Shown one piece after another: positions 28,784-37,392 of a DNA stretch of 64,000 nt (its first letter is position 1; each line of letters begins with the position of its first letter). Under the pieces are notes generated by a model. That model was given only the letters and a program-made list of their open reading frames with translations, was not told the DNA's origin and did no database searches. Source of the DNA: Psychrobacter glacincola (GTDB taxonomy: Bacteria > Pseudomonadota > Gammaproteobacteria > Pseudomonadales > Moraxellaceae); contig LIQB01000006.1 of the NCBI GenBank assembly GCA_001411745.2, positions 1 through 64,000 on the forward strand. Direction: 5' to 3'. Position numbers and translations under genes: made by a program.

Positions 28784-29725
28784 TTAACCTTTAAAGCCTT
28801 GCGGTAATTCAGGTGCTGGCAAACGTTTCATATCAGAGTCGACATTACCGAAACGCTCATGACCATTATTCCAGTCGATAATAGATTGCTCAATCTCTGC
28901 TTTATTGTCCGCAACAAAGTTCCACCACAGTAGCACCTGGTTATTCAATGGTTCACCACCGATAAACATCACACGTGTGCCTTTTTTGGCGACCAGCTTG
29001 ATGCTTTTGTTATTAGCAACATCGCTATCGTGGAAACGAAAGAGTTGATCTTGCTTACATACCTTTCCTTCAGATTCTATCTCACCCTCTGAGACTAAGA
29101 TGCCGTATTCAAAGCCCGATTCTAAAGTCAGTGTAGCCTCGCCATCTTCGGTAAAGTACACGTCGATACCGACCAGCTTGGAGTATTGGATGGTAGGCGC
29201 TTCAAAGTGCTGACCGGAGGCATTGGTATAGCTACCGGTGGTCAGAATCATCTCAACACTATCTTCCGTCCACGTTGGTAGCTCAGGATAATGGTGAAAA
29301 CCGCGCTCAATCTCTTGATCCGTTGGTAGTGCAATCCAGAGCTGTACCATGCTGATAGCACGCGCCGCATCCGACGAACCACCAGTGTCTGGAAACACGC
29401 TTTGTTCCGTATGACTGATGCCTTGATTCAAACCTGTACCAGCTGTCATGACGTTGACTTGGTTCTTAGTAATGACTTGCTCGTTACCTAAGCTATCTTT
29501 ATGCAGTACTTCTCCATTTAACATCCAGCTAAAAGTTTGCAGATTGGTGTGCGGATGACGACCGACTTGCATACCGGTTTCATCTTCACCAAAGTCAGCA
29601 GGACCAGCGTGATCTAAAAAGCACCACGCACCGATAGGCTGTTTTCCTTTATTGGGTAATAAACGGGCAATCGGAATACCGCCAACATCAGCCAACCTTG
29701 GCTCTAGGGTTTGAATACTCATCAT
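28784..29725 (-). CDS. pirin-family cupin protein
   Basis: The 313-residue protein shows the pirin metal site pattern GRHPHTNLQTFSWMLNGEV (His-x-His ... Glu), and a second cupin half from about 180. Bacterial pirins are iron-binding bicupins, some with quercetinase activity and some regulatory. AGAGGTGG lies just before a double ATG; the second ATG (29722) has the better spacing. It is followed by the nitroreductase and preceded by another pirin gene 71 bases upstream. Confidence 0.92.
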   Translation of the reverse strand: MMSIQTLEPRLADVGGIPIARLLPNKGKQPIGAWCFLDHAGPADFGEDETGMQVGRHPHTNLQTFSWMLNGEVLHKDSLGNEQVITKNQVNVMTAGTGLNQGISHTEQSVFPDTGGSSDAARAISMVQLWIALPTDQEIERGFHHYPELPTWTEDSVEMILTTGSYTNASGQHFEAPTIQYSKLVGIDVYFTEDGEATLTLESGFEYGILVSEGEIESEGKVCKQDQLFRFHDSDVANNKSIKLVAKKGTRVMFIGGEPLNNQVLLWWNFVADNKAEIEQSIIDWNNGHERFGNVDSDMKRLPAPELPQGFKG

Positions 29726-29796
29726 CCACCTCTTATGATTTATAGTTACAGATTATTGAATACATGATTATGAATTACTACTATTTTTTGTATCAA

Positions 29797-30507
29797 TTAA
29801 TACATAGGTACTTCCATTAACAATACTCTAGCGTCCTCATCAGCATCCATCGTGAAGCTTTTAGTATCCCAAACGCCTAAACCATCGCGAGTAGCTAAAG
29901 TGTTACCGTTAATCGTGACGCTACCTTCTAGTACCAAGACATAAACACCGTTATTGACATCTTTTAAATCATAAGTCTGGGTAACGCCTTTGTGGAAATT
30001 ACCCATATGGAACCAAGCGTTTTGGTGAATCCAAACCCCAGCATCGTCCGCTTTTGGCGAGAGCACTTGGTTAAACTCATTAGCTTGCATGTGCTCATCC
30101 ATACGTACTTGCTGATAACGCGGCGTCACACCCATTTTGTCGGGTATCACCCAAATTTGTAAAAATTTGACAGGCTCATTGGCATCGCCATTCATCTCGC
30201 TGTGAGTAATACCTGTGCCCGCTGACATGACCTGAATCTCACCAGTCTCGATAGTGCCTTGGTTACCGATATTATCTCCATGACCGAGCTTGCCAGATAA
30301 TGGAATACTGATAATTTCCATATCACGGTGTGAGTGCTTGCCAAAACCTTGACCACCAATAACAAAGTCATCGTTGATGACTCGTAGCGCACCAAAACCC
30401 ATACGCTCTGGATTATGATAATTGGCAAAGCTAAAGGTATGCTTGCTTTTGAGCCAGCCATGTTTAGCATCGCCACGAGAATTTGCTGCATGATAAATCG
30501 TTTTCAT
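29797..30507 (-). CDS. pirin-family protein (YhhW-like)
   Basis: The 236-residue protein carries the classic pirin signature FGKHSHRDMEIISIPLSGK (about 56-74) with the His-x-His and Glu metal ligands, and GTGITHSEMN (about 97-106). YhhW-type pirins cleave quercetin in vitro. It is first in the leftward pirin-pirin-nitroreductase group; the candidate LysR operator at 30589-30621 lies about 80-115 bases upstream of its start. Confidence 0.93.
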   Translation of the reverse strand: MKTIYHAANSRGDAKHGWLKSKHTFSFANYHNPERMGFGALRVINDDFVIGGQGFGKHSHRDMEIISIPLSGKLGHGDNIGNQGTIETGEIQVMSAGTGITHSEMNGDANEPVKFLQIWVIPDKMGVTPRYQQVRMDEHMQANEFNQVLSPKADDAGVWIHQNAWFHMGNFHKGVTQTYDLKDVNNGVYVLVLEGSVTINGNTLATRDGLGVWDTKSFTMDADEDARVLLMEVPMY

Positions 30508-30588
30508 AAGTTATCCTTTATTTTTAATTGGCTTGTTTAAGCTATGGGTCTATTATAATTGTTGAGCAGATATAGATAAACAGTGCTT

Positions 30589-30621
30589 ATTGCAAATAAC
30601 TATTCTTATTTATAGAACAAT
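30589..30621. promoter_or_regulatory. candidate LysR operator, copy 1
   Basis: ATTGCAAAT, 5 bases, then TTCTTATTTATAGAACAAT. The TTCT-N7-AGAA dyad fits a LysR T-N11-A box. The same two blocks with the same spacing occur at 32962-32994 beside the LysR gene, with one base difference in the second block. It lies upstream of the pirin group. Confidence 0.75.
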
Positions 30622-30726
30622 AGATGCTTAGAATTAACGTAATATAGTAGTCACGCCATCATTCGCGTCACCCGTTAGTACCAATAAGTAGGTATAAAAA
30701 ATATTAATGATAAAGAGAGGGAAACC

Positions 30727-31053
30727 ATGTCAAATCAGCATACAACGCATTACGATGTGATCGACAATAAAAGCCAAAATCGCTTTGAGATTCATATTGA
30801 TGATCAAATTGCCTTTGAAGACTATGCGTTTTTTACCACCTCACAAGGTGAGAAGGGTATTGAATATAAGCACACATTCGTGCCAGAAGCGCTTAGTGGT
30901 CGTGGTATTGCAGGCTACTTAGTTAAGGTTATCTTAGATTGTGCAGCCGCTAGAAAACTGCGCGTAAAGCCAACTTGTCCTTATGTGAAGTCTTACATTG
31001 ATAAGCATCCAGAATACCAAGCCAATTCGGTGTTTCATGGTGCGAAAGCCTAA
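30727..31053 (+). CDS. small GNAT-fold N-acetyltransferase (YjdJ-like)
   Basis: The 108-residue protein belongs to the short GNAT branch related to the eukaryotic NATD1 type. It has IEYKHTFVPEALSGRGIAGYL, where SGRGIA is the acetyl-CoA pyrophosphate-binding loop, and ends with CPYVKSYIDKHPEYQ, a hallmark of the group. Substrate is unknown. GAGAGGGAAACC is its ribosome binding site. It converges with the DUF1275 gene on a shared terminator. Confidence 0.88.
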   Translation: MSNQHTTHYDVIDNKSQNRFEIHIDDQIAFEDYAFFTTSQGEKGIEYKHTFVPEALSGRGIAGYLVKVILDCAAARKLRVKPTCPYVKSYIDKHPEYQANSVFHGAKA

Positions 31054-31063
31054 GAAAACATGC

Positions 31064-31098
31064 ATAAAAAAAGCCATGATAAATTATCATGGCTTTTT
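31064..31098. terminator. bidirectional intrinsic terminator
   Basis: AAAAAGCCATGATAA and TTATCATGGCTTTTT form a long stem with A and T runs on both sides, serving the converging GNAT and DUF1275 genes. Confidence 0.88.
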
Positions 31099-31136
31099 AC
31101 GATTAATGGCATTACTCAATAATGGTAGAGCTTTTA

Positions 31137-31886
31137 TTAGCTAATATGCTGTAAGAACTCCGAATTACGCGCTAGTAGTGATAAATACAGCACAGGAATG
31201 ACAAATAAGCCAACAGCCCAATAACTGAGATTCACGTACAGCACCGCGCCGAGTAGCGCGCCAATCACAAAGCTGATAACCAATGCCGCGCTATGCCCCA
31301 ATTTTTTGGCATTATCAGCGCTACGGTTGGCAATATAATCTGACAGACCAATACCCAGTTGGGTCGTATTACCCGTCATTAATACTGTAGGACTCATATG
31401 TTTGATGACTGTTTTACTAGCCGTATTACGAATAGCAAGTGCCGTTAAACCCAAACCACCAGTGATGGCGACGGTTATATCGCCTGCTTCAGTGAAAGGT
31501 TGAAAGGACAATCCTGCTATCATAAATGCGCTCAAAAATAGCGCTTCTGCCAAAAATAAATGACTGAGTACTAACGTTTGCTTCCGGCTTTTATCAATGT
31601 ATATTTTGGTAATAACCACCGTTATTATAAAAAGTGGTACTGATGCTAGCTTGATCCACAAGCCATCTTCACCTTTGACCAAACCGCTACCAGCCAGTAC
31701 TAAGTTACCCGTGACATGAGCGGTAAAAAAACCAAATAAAGTGATGAAGCCAATGGTATCAATCGCCCCACCAACTATCGTTAATAGGATAGGCGCTTGA
31801 TAGCGTTGCCAAAAGCTTGGTGGCTCATCATGTACAGGAGCAGTATTATTATTAGTTACCGTTTTACTCACTAGTATTTCCTGCAA
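31137..31886 (-). CDS. YoaK/DUF1275 membrane protein
   Basis: The 249-residue protein has six to seven predicted membrane helices and the DUF1275 hallmarks GGAIDTIGFITLFGFFTAHVTGN split by a short break, GLGLTALAIRNTASK and SPTVLMTGNTTQLG. Family function is unknown, possibly transport. Its start overlaps the end of the FMN reductase gene by 23 bases, so the two are translationally coupled. Confidence 0.9.
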   Translation of the reverse strand: MQEILVSKTVTNNNTAPVHDEPPSFWQRYQAPILLTIVGGAIDTIGFITLFGFFTAHVTGNLVLAGSGLVKGEDGLWIKLASVPLFIITVVITKIYIDKSRKQTLVLSHLFLAEALFLSAFMIAGLSFQPFTEAGDITVAITGGLGLTALAIRNTASKTVIKHMSPTVLMTGNTTQLGIGLSDYIANRSADNAKKLGHSAALVISFVIGALLGAVLYVNLSYWAVGLFVIPVLYLSLLARNSEFLQHIS

Positions 31887-32418
31887 AATCTACAAAATCC
31901 CTCACAAAGCGCTGTAAGAATTTCTGTGTGCGCGGGCTAACACTGCCATCTTCATTTAAGCTGTCTGTTGCACGACTTAAATGAATTTCAGGATCAATCA
32001 TCATTTGTGCCGAGAGCATTTGCATGCTTTTTCTGACATCAAGGCCACTATTGATACCGCCGAAACTGCCTGGCGAGGCCGTCACTACCGCAACTTTTTT
32101 ATGGGTCCAGACGTTTTCTTTATAAGGACGAGAGCCGATATCGATGACGTTTTTTAGGGCAGCAGGCATGGTTCGATTATGCTCTGGCGTGACAATCAAT
32201 ACCGCATCGGCGTTCTTAAGCTGCTGACGCACACGCTCATAGCTGTCAATGGTCGTGTCATCATAATCTTGATTATAAAGCGGCAAGTCTGCGATATGGA
32301 CTTCCTTTATAGTGACGCTGTCAGGCATCTGCGCCGCAATAAACTCTGCAAATTTACGATTGATGGATTCTTTTCGCAAGCTGCCAATCATTAAGGCGAT
32401 GTTGATTGATGTACTCAT
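31864..32418 (-). CDS. NADPH-dependent FMN reductase family protein
   Basis: The 184-residue flavodoxin-fold protein opens ALMIGSLRKESINRKFAEF (FMN phosphate loop GSLRKxS) and contains VLIVTPEHNRTMPAALKN and VAVVTASPGSFGG, typical of the ChrR/azoreductase group. These enzymes reduce quinones, azo dyes or chromate by two electrons. It follows doxX by 56 bases in the leftward operon controlled from the LysR-doxX divergent region. Confidence 0.93.
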   Translation of the reverse strand: MSTSINIALMIGSLRKESINRKFAEFIAAQMPDSVTIKEVHIADLPLYNQDYDDTTIDSYERVRQQLKNADAVLIVTPEHNRTMPAALKNVIDIGSRPYKENVWTHKKVAVVTASPGSFGGINSGLDVRKSMQMLSAQMMIDPEIHLSRATDSLNEDGSVSPRTQKFLQRFVRDFVDFAGNTSE

Positions 32419-32474
32419 AGCGGCTCCTTGATTATTATGATGACAAGACGATGTTTTCTAAGCCATTTACTCTA

Positions 32475-32867
32475 CTATATTCTGCGATGATTATTGTTAT
32501 CAATTGAATAAGCACCTGCTCCATGAGCAAATATCATCAAGAAACCACCCGCCATCGCAATGTTTTTCATGAAAGGGTTCATCTGTGATTCATCTATCCA
32601 GAACTGATGGAAAAGCAGCGCTGAGACAACGCTAAAACTAGCCATTAAAATCGCTACTAAGCGCGCTTTAAAGCCTAATAAAATAGCGATACCACCAAGC
32701 AGCTCAACCGCGATAACCAGCGGCAATAACATCCCAGGCACACCCATTGCTTCCATATAACCTTGAGTAGCGGCATAACCGGTAATTTTGGTAAAGCCTG
32801 AAAAGATAAAAATCATTGATAAAAATAGGCGTCCGATAGGAGCGCTTAACTCTTGTAGTTTATCCAT
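32475..32867 (-). CDS. DoxX-family membrane protein
   Basis: The 130-residue protein has four membrane helices and the DoxX pattern: RLFLSMIFIFSGFTKI at the N-terminus, PLVIAVELLGGIAILLGFKAR (in two parts) in the middle, and FMKNIAMAGGFLMIF at the end. DoxX proteins are linked to quinone and sulfur redox and detoxification. It is divergent from the LysR gene and first in the DoxX-FMN reductase-YoaK operon. Confidence 0.92.
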   Translation of the reverse strand: MDKLQELSAPIGRLFLSMIFIFSGFTKITGYAATQGYMEAMGVPGMLLPLVIAVELLGGIAILLGFKARLVAILMASFSVVSALLFHQFWIDESQMNPFMKNIAMAGGFLMIFAHGAGAYSIDNNNHRRI

Positions 32868-32961
32868 GGGTTTTCTCCAGTAATAGAATGTTTTTTAAAT
32901 TTTATTTGATTATGCGATGGGCTTATTGTATTCGTTGCTTATGTATATATAAACCGTGATA

Positions 32962-32994
32962 ATTGCAAATGTAAGTTCTTATTTGTAGAACAAT
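32962..32994. promoter_or_regulatory. candidate LysR operator, copy 2
   Basis: ATTGCAAAT, 5 bases, then TTCTTATTTGTAGAACAAT, nearly identical to 30589-30621. It lies in the divergent gap between doxX and the LysR gene, directly before the LysR ribosome binding site. Confidence 0.8.
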
Positions 32995-33009
32995 TAAGGA
33001 GTGGTTCAC

Positions 33010-33915
33010 ATGGGACAATTAGAAGATATGGCAATGTTTGTGCGTGTTGTCGAAGCAGGCAGTATTACCAAGGCTGCCGAGCAACTAAACATCGCGAAGT
33101 CTGCGGTAAGCCGGCGTTTAAAGGAGTTAGAGACGCGCTTGGGCAGTCAACTGATTAGCCGAACCACGCGTCAATCAAACTTGACTCAAGCCGGTGAGCA
33201 GTATTATCAAAAGGTGCACCATATACTCAGTGAAGTGGATGCGCTGAATGAAGAGACGAGTGGTACTCCGACGCGTATCGAAGGGACATTAAAGATGACT
33301 GCACCACTGTCCTTTGGTTTGATGCATTTAAACGATGTCATCGATAAATACGCCTATCAGCATCCTGAGTTAAAGTTTGAGCTGGATTTTTCTGATCGGC
33401 ATACTGATTTGATTGAGGAAGGGTTTGAGTTAGCGATTCGTATTAGAGAGTTGCAAGATTCCAGTTATCAAGCCAAACGTCTGGCACTGATTCGTTATGC
33501 GTTATGCGCCAGTCCCGAATATTTAGAGAGGATGGGTACGCCAAAGACTTTTGACGATCTGACAGAACATGAGTTTTTACAATATGGTATGAGCAAATCT
33601 AGCACGATAGAACTGATAGATGAGCAAGGTAAGAAGCATCAAGTCGCCGTAAACGGTAAAATCAAAGCCAATAATGGGGATTTTTTGCGGGAGATGGCAG
33701 TCAAAGGTCATGGCATTGCTTTTCTGCCAACTTTTATTACGTATCAAGCCTTAATCAGCGGTGAGCTTGTGCCTATCCTGCAGCAGTATCAATTGCCCAC
33801 TTTGAATGCTTATGCGGTCTATCCTAAAAATCGATTTTTATCGCAGCGTTGTCGGTATTTGATTGACTTTATTGCCGAGCGTTTTGGTGATAATCCGTAC
33901 TGGGATAACTTTTGA
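33010..33915 (+). CDS. LysR-family transcriptional regulator of the redox cluster
   Basis: The ATG at 33010 is chosen because AAGGAG lies 8 bases upstream; an in-frame GTG at 33001 is within that site. The 301-residue protein has the LysR helix-turn-helix (MFVRVVEAGSITKAAEQLNI, then KSAVSRRLKELE) and a periplasmic-binding-like effector domain with EEGFELAIRI. It resembles the AaeR/CrgA-like subgroup. It likely controls doxX and, through the second operator, the pirin group; the inducer may be a quinone or electrophile. Confidence 0.93.
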   Translation: MGQLEDMAMFVRVVEAGSITKAAEQLNIAKSAVSRRLKELETRLGSQLISRTTRQSNLTQAGEQYYQKVHHILSEVDALNEETSGTPTRIEGTLKMTAPLSFGLMHLNDVIDKYAYQHPELKFELDFSDRHTDLIEEGFELAIRIRELQDSSYQAKRLALIRYALCASPEYLERMGTPKTFDDLTEHEFLQYGMSKSSTIELIDEQGKKHQVAVNGKIKANNGDFLREMAVKGHGIAFLPTFITYQALISGELVPILQQYQLPTLNAYAVYPKNRFLSQRCRYLIDFIAERFGDNPYWDNF

Positions 33916-34254
33916 TAAGCACTTACGGCTCAACACTTAACGGACAAGCTTAAATGAACACTATACCTGTCATTAATACAATAAGTGCCCGCGATCCCAA
34001 TGAGCCATATCGGGCCTCAACAACGCTTGAGTTATTGACCTCTACCGTCAAATCCGTAGAAACAAAATTGGGAGAACATTGATTATAATAGGTACAAATA
34101 CGATACTGGATATATTTCTAAGGTTTTGCCCTTCTCTCCCGAAATGGATATTGAATTTCCTATATAATATGAACCATCTCTTTGTTGATAACCCCTTTAA
34201 TTTAGGCTTTTTTCTTAGTAAAAAAATGCTTCTTATCAGGTAAAACGGTGCTTT
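33916..34254. other. gap between lysR and rluF
   Basis: No supported gene. A 42-codon frame at 33954-34082 starts without a clear ribosome binding site. The rluF promoter should lie in the AT-rich 34150-34250 stretch. Confidence 0.4.
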
Positions 34255-35241
34255 ATGTTTAACGCTTCCTCAACTCGTTTAAATAAATACATCAGCGAAA
34301 GCGGTATTTGCTCCAGGCGAGACGCTGACCGCTTTGTTGAACAAGGTAATGTATACATCAATGGTAAGCGCGCTCAAGTAGGCGATCAAGTGGTTGCTGG
34401 AGATACGGTAAAAGTCAACGGGCAACTCATTGAGCCGCGAGAGGCGGATGATTTCGTTTTTATTGTCTTGAATAAACCCGTGGGTATTGTAAGCACTACG
34501 GAAGCTTCAGAAAAAGATAATATCGTTGATTTCGTTCGACATAGTACGCGTATTTTTCCAATTGGACGTTTGGATAAAGACTCTCAAGGTTTAATCTTTT
34601 TGACCAGTAATGGTGATCTGGTTAATAAGGTACTTCGTGCTGGTAACAACCACGAGAAAGAATATTTGGTGACGGTGAACAAGCCGATAACGGATAGTTT
34701 TATTGAGGGTTTAGCTGGTGGCGTGCCAATGCTTGGGAAGATGACCAAGAAATGCCCGGTTACTAAGGTGGCACCCACGGTGTTTAACATCACGCTAGTG
34801 CAGGGTTTAAACCGACAAATTCGTCGTATGTGTGAGCATTTTGGCTATGAAGTCGTGAAGCTTGAGCGTACGCGGATTATGAATGTCAGTCTTAAAGGTA
34901 CTCCCGTTGGAGATTGGCGAGATTTAACCGAAAAAGAGTTGTCTGTTTTACTTAAGTCCATAGAAGGTTCTTCTTCAGATGCCAGTAATCCGGGCAAGAA
35001 ATCTCGTAATGCGCCACGAAAAAACGCTCGTACTGATGATTCATCAAAGACAAAAACGTCTTCGAAATCAGCGGGGGCAGCAAAGGGCAACAAGAAACAC
35101 GCCAAGGATGACGCTAGAAAACCAGCGGGTTCTAAAGGTAAGGATAGACGTCCTTTTGGTAATGGCAAGAAGGCTGTGGGCAATGGCAAACCTGCTGCAA
35201 ATGGTAAGCGCCCTGCAAAAGGTCGAAGTTCTAAGCGGTAG
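34255..35241 (+). CDS. rluF: 23S rRNA pseudouridine synthase RluF
   Basis: The 328-residue protein has an S4 RNA-binding domain (about 7-60: [20 protein letters not shown]) and the RsuA-family catalytic core with [20 protein letters not shown], where Asp107 is the nucleophile, and [20 protein letters not shown] (about 183-202). This combination fits RluF, which modifies U2604 of 23S rRNA. After about residue 235 an extended Lys/Arg/Gly/Ser-rich tail of about 90 residues follows, likely disordered and RNA-binding. RluB is an alternative, but the [10 protein letters not shown] block favours RluF. Confidence 0.9.
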   Translation: MFNASSTRLNKYISESGICSRRDADRFVEQGNVYINGKRAQVGDQVVAGDTVKVNGQLIEPREADDFVFIVLNKPVGIVSTTEASEKDNIVDFVRHSTRIFPIGRLDKDSQGLIFLTSNGDLVNKVLRAGNNHEKEYLVTVNKPITDSFIEGLAGGVPMLGKMTKKCPVTKVAPTVFNITLVQGLNRQIRRMCEHFGYEVVKLERTRIMNVSLKGTPVGDWRDLTEKELSVLLKSIEGSSSDASNPGKKSRNAPRKNARTDDSSKTKTSSKSAGAAKGNKKHAKDDARKPAGSKGKDRRPFGNGKKAVGNGKPAANGKRPAKGRSSKR

Positions 35242-35259
35242 CAGTATCGCGACTATAGA

Positions 35260-35300
35260 TTAATGGTTAATGGTTAATGGTTAATGGTTAATGGTTAACT
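35260..35300 (+). repeat. TTAATGG heptamer tandem repeat
   Basis: Five perfect copies of TTAATGG followed by TTAACT, between the rluF stop and its terminator. Confidence 0.95.
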
Positions 35301-35330
35301 AATTAGGATACTTGATAAGAAATACTGCAC

Positions 35331-35365
35331 AAAAAGCCAGACAACTTAAATTGTCTGGCTTTTTT
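35331..35365 (+). terminator. intrinsic terminator of rluF
   Basis: AAAAAGCCAGACAA and TTGTCTGGCTTTTT form a strong stem with a 6-base loop, followed by T. Confidence 0.9.
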
Positions 35366-35399
35366 GTTGCCTGCAGATTTTGTCAACCAAATATTTTTA

Positions 35400-35590
35400 T
35401 TATAAAGCCAACTCATAACTCGTACTGCGCCCCGAAGCTTGAAATTTTTGCGGCATCCCCTGCTCTATTAAGTCATTAATCTCTCTTAATGCGGTATCGA
35501 TAGAACATTTGGTCATAATTGCTGCGGCGTTGCCATACTATAAAATCGTTGGCTACTATCATCGCTTTGCACCAAGACTCTCTCAGTAAT
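35400..35590 (-). pseudogene. fic remnant 3 (internally deleted)
   Basis: On the minus strand this reads ITERVLVQSDDSSQRFYSMA, matching the fic gene just past its catalytic motif, then jumps to the C-terminal winged-helix end MTKCSIDTALREINDLIEQG and RSTSYELAL with stop. About a hundred codons between these parts are missing. It is the most reduced of the three copies. Confidence 0.8.
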
Positions 35591-35634
35591 CTCTCAGTAA
35601 TCTCTCAGTAATCTCTCAAAAACCTCTCAATAAC
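35580..35634 (+). repeat. 11-bp tandem repeat at the edge of fic remnant 3
   Basis: CTCTCAGTAAT occurs three times exactly, then twice in altered form (CTCTCAAAAAC, CTCTCAATAAC). The unit is fic coding sequence (the ITER region), so the array arose by slippage in the dead gene. Confidence 0.85.
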
Positions 35635-35762
35635 TTCACAAAGTACCGTTGGTATGGGCGGACTAAAAATAGCAAAGTCTAAGACAGTTAGCAGATGTCA
35701 TTATTTAAAAATTCGATTATAGTAGATATCGAATCATACATTTAAAAGTTGAGGACAAAATA

Positions 35763-36470
35763 ATGAAGACACTAAGTTTATGTATTGCAGCAGGACTGGG
35801 TTTAAGCGCTTGTGCTGGTGGAATGACAGGGAACACGGGTCAAAACAATAATGTCAATGGTATCGTCACTCAATACCCTGTTGAGACTGCCATGCTCAAC
35901 ATCTATACCAAACAACGCAGTGATAAATTAGTTGCGGTTGTCGGCAGTCAAAGCGTGTCAGCAGAGATTCAAGTGACGCCTAAAGGCAGTATGGTATTTA
36001 ATAATAAGTCTGTACAAGGTACCGAAATAAATACCATCAATAAGATGAATAATCAAATCACCAATCAATCAGTCGCTATCAATTACTTCACCCTGAATCC
36101 ACTGATATTCCATGGTTTTACAGACGGTACAGGTAAATACTCACTATCTAACCAGACGACCACCATTCCTAAAATGGCGACGGTGGGCGCTTCTAGTAAG
36201 CTACTGACGGAAAATGTCTATGCCGATAGCAGCATGCGTAACAAGATAGGGACTTATAAACAAGACTGGTCTTTGTCGCGTGATACGAATAATACCGCAT
36301 GGTTCTGTATAGAAACCTCAAGCAATCTATTACTCAGCTTTGACCCTGCAGGCACTTCATCAGAATGCTACAAGATCAATGCCAAAGGCGATATCTTAGC
36401 AAGCAAAGTGACACTGAGCCAGCCTAGTAGTAATGGTAGTACTAAGACGGTTACTTTAAACAGTCAGTAG
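35763..36470 (+). CDS. predicted lipoprotein of unknown function
   Basis: The 235-residue protein has a short signal ending LGLSAC (Cys at about 17) followed by a Gly/Asn-rich linker. The body is rich in Asn, Thr and Ser with likely beta structure (for example MLNIYTKQRSDKLVAVVG) and contains one later cysteine pair (AWFCIETSS, SECYKINA) that could form a disulfide. I recognise no family. It is monocistronic, with GAGGACAAAATA before the ATG. Confidence 0.75.
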   Translation: MKTLSLCIAAGLGLSACAGGMTGNTGQNNNVNGIVTQYPVETAMLNIYTKQRSDKLVAVVGSQSVSAEIQVTPKGSMVFNNKSVQGTEINTINKMNNQITNQSVAINYFTLNPLIFHGFTDGTGKYSLSNQTTTIPKMATVGASSKLLTENVYADSSMRNKIGTYKQDWSLSRDTNNTAWFCIETSSNLLLSFDPAGTSSECYKINAKGDILASKVTLSQPSSNGSTKTVTLNSQ

Positions 36471-36540
36471 TTATTATCATGGTGACATGCCCTTTATCAT
36501 ATAGCCTTGTTACATAGCATTTATTACATAACAACGAAAC

Positions 36541-36574
36541 AAAAAAATAGCGCCTAATATGGGCGCTATTTTTA
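36541..36574. terminator. bidirectional intrinsic terminator
   Basis: AAAAATAGCGCC and GGGCGCTATTTTT pair around TAATAT, with A and T runs on both sides, between the converging lipoprotein and small-protein genes. Confidence 0.85.
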
Positions 36575-36592
36575 TATCAGTAAGCTGAACGA

Positions 36593-36853
36593 TTAAGAAC
36601 GATGTCCATGAGTGTGCTTAGCTTGATATTTGCTTTTTGCTTTGAGATGAGCCGCTGGTTTTTTTGATTGATGCTTTGACACTACTGCCTTTTTCTTAAC
36701 ATGCTGATGTTTATTATCAAACTTTGCATTGACCTTTTGATGCTTTACTTGAGCGACATGATGTTTAGCAATTTGCGGCGCAGCACTTGCTTGGCTAACC
36801 ATTGTGAAGCAAGCAGTAATAGCTAGGATTGAACTTATCATTATTTTTTTCAT
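36593..36853 (-). CDS. small secreted Lys/His-rich protein
   Basis: The 86-residue protein has a clear signal peptide ending SQASA (about residue 24) and a mature part made almost entirely of Lys, His, Ala, Gln and Val, with repeated KH/HQ motifs such as KHHVAQVKHQK and KHTHGHRS. It should be a very basic, probably unfolded periplasmic peptide. Metal binding or acid-stress protection (as in Asr-like proteins) is possible, but no motif proves either. Confidence 0.7.
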   Translation of the reverse strand: MKKIMISSILAITACFTMVSQASAAPQIAKHHVAQVKHQKVNAKFDNKHQHVKKKAVVSKHQSKKPAAHLKAKSKYQAKHTHGHRS

Positions 36854-37392
36854 TATTTTTTCTCGTATAAAGTCATATTAGTTATGAGTTGTGGTTGAAA
36901 CTGCCTTACTCAATATCAAGCAAAGCATTCACGTGATAAAAAGCATCGTGATAAAAATTTGCTCTATCGACAACGAGAATGATAAATGATTCAAACGTTA
37001 AGTAGATTTATGAAGATTGAAGAAAGGTAACCTTAACGAGGCAAGGTTTCTTAAATGGTACGCTATAAGCGTCATATTGGCGCTTTTGTAGACGGGCAAG
37101 TAATAGCGAATGAAAAGATATCTTATATATAGCTTAGGGTGACTGGCTTTGGCATATTTTTTATAAAGCGTAGACGTTGTCACGATACTTTCATTTTTAC
37201 CCTATAAAATGCGTTGATTATTCAAAGCCATTGACGATATGCCGCATCACAATAAAGACTTTTAAAGAGTAAATACCAAACCAAGTAGGCGAGATAAGTA
37301 TTCTGCAAGGGTCTTTGGCATGTGGATTTTTTTAAAGTAGCCAACTGATGCCCTTCTGAATAGCAATTTTGAAATAACTGAGAATCGATGTA
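36854..37392. other. intergenic region without recognised features
   Basis: About 540 bases with only short spurious frames. No repeat, RNA gene or operator was recognised. Confidence 0.4.

Noticed and set aside
33954..34082. 42-codon plus-strand frame after the LysR gene
   Set aside because: No Shine-Dalgarno and no recognisable motif; probably chance.
35260..35634. CRISPR array
   Set aside because: Units are contiguous 7- and 11-bp repeats without spacers; no cas genes in the window.
36998..37183. 61-codon minus-strand frame
   Set aside because: Composition does not look protein-like and there is no ribosome binding site.
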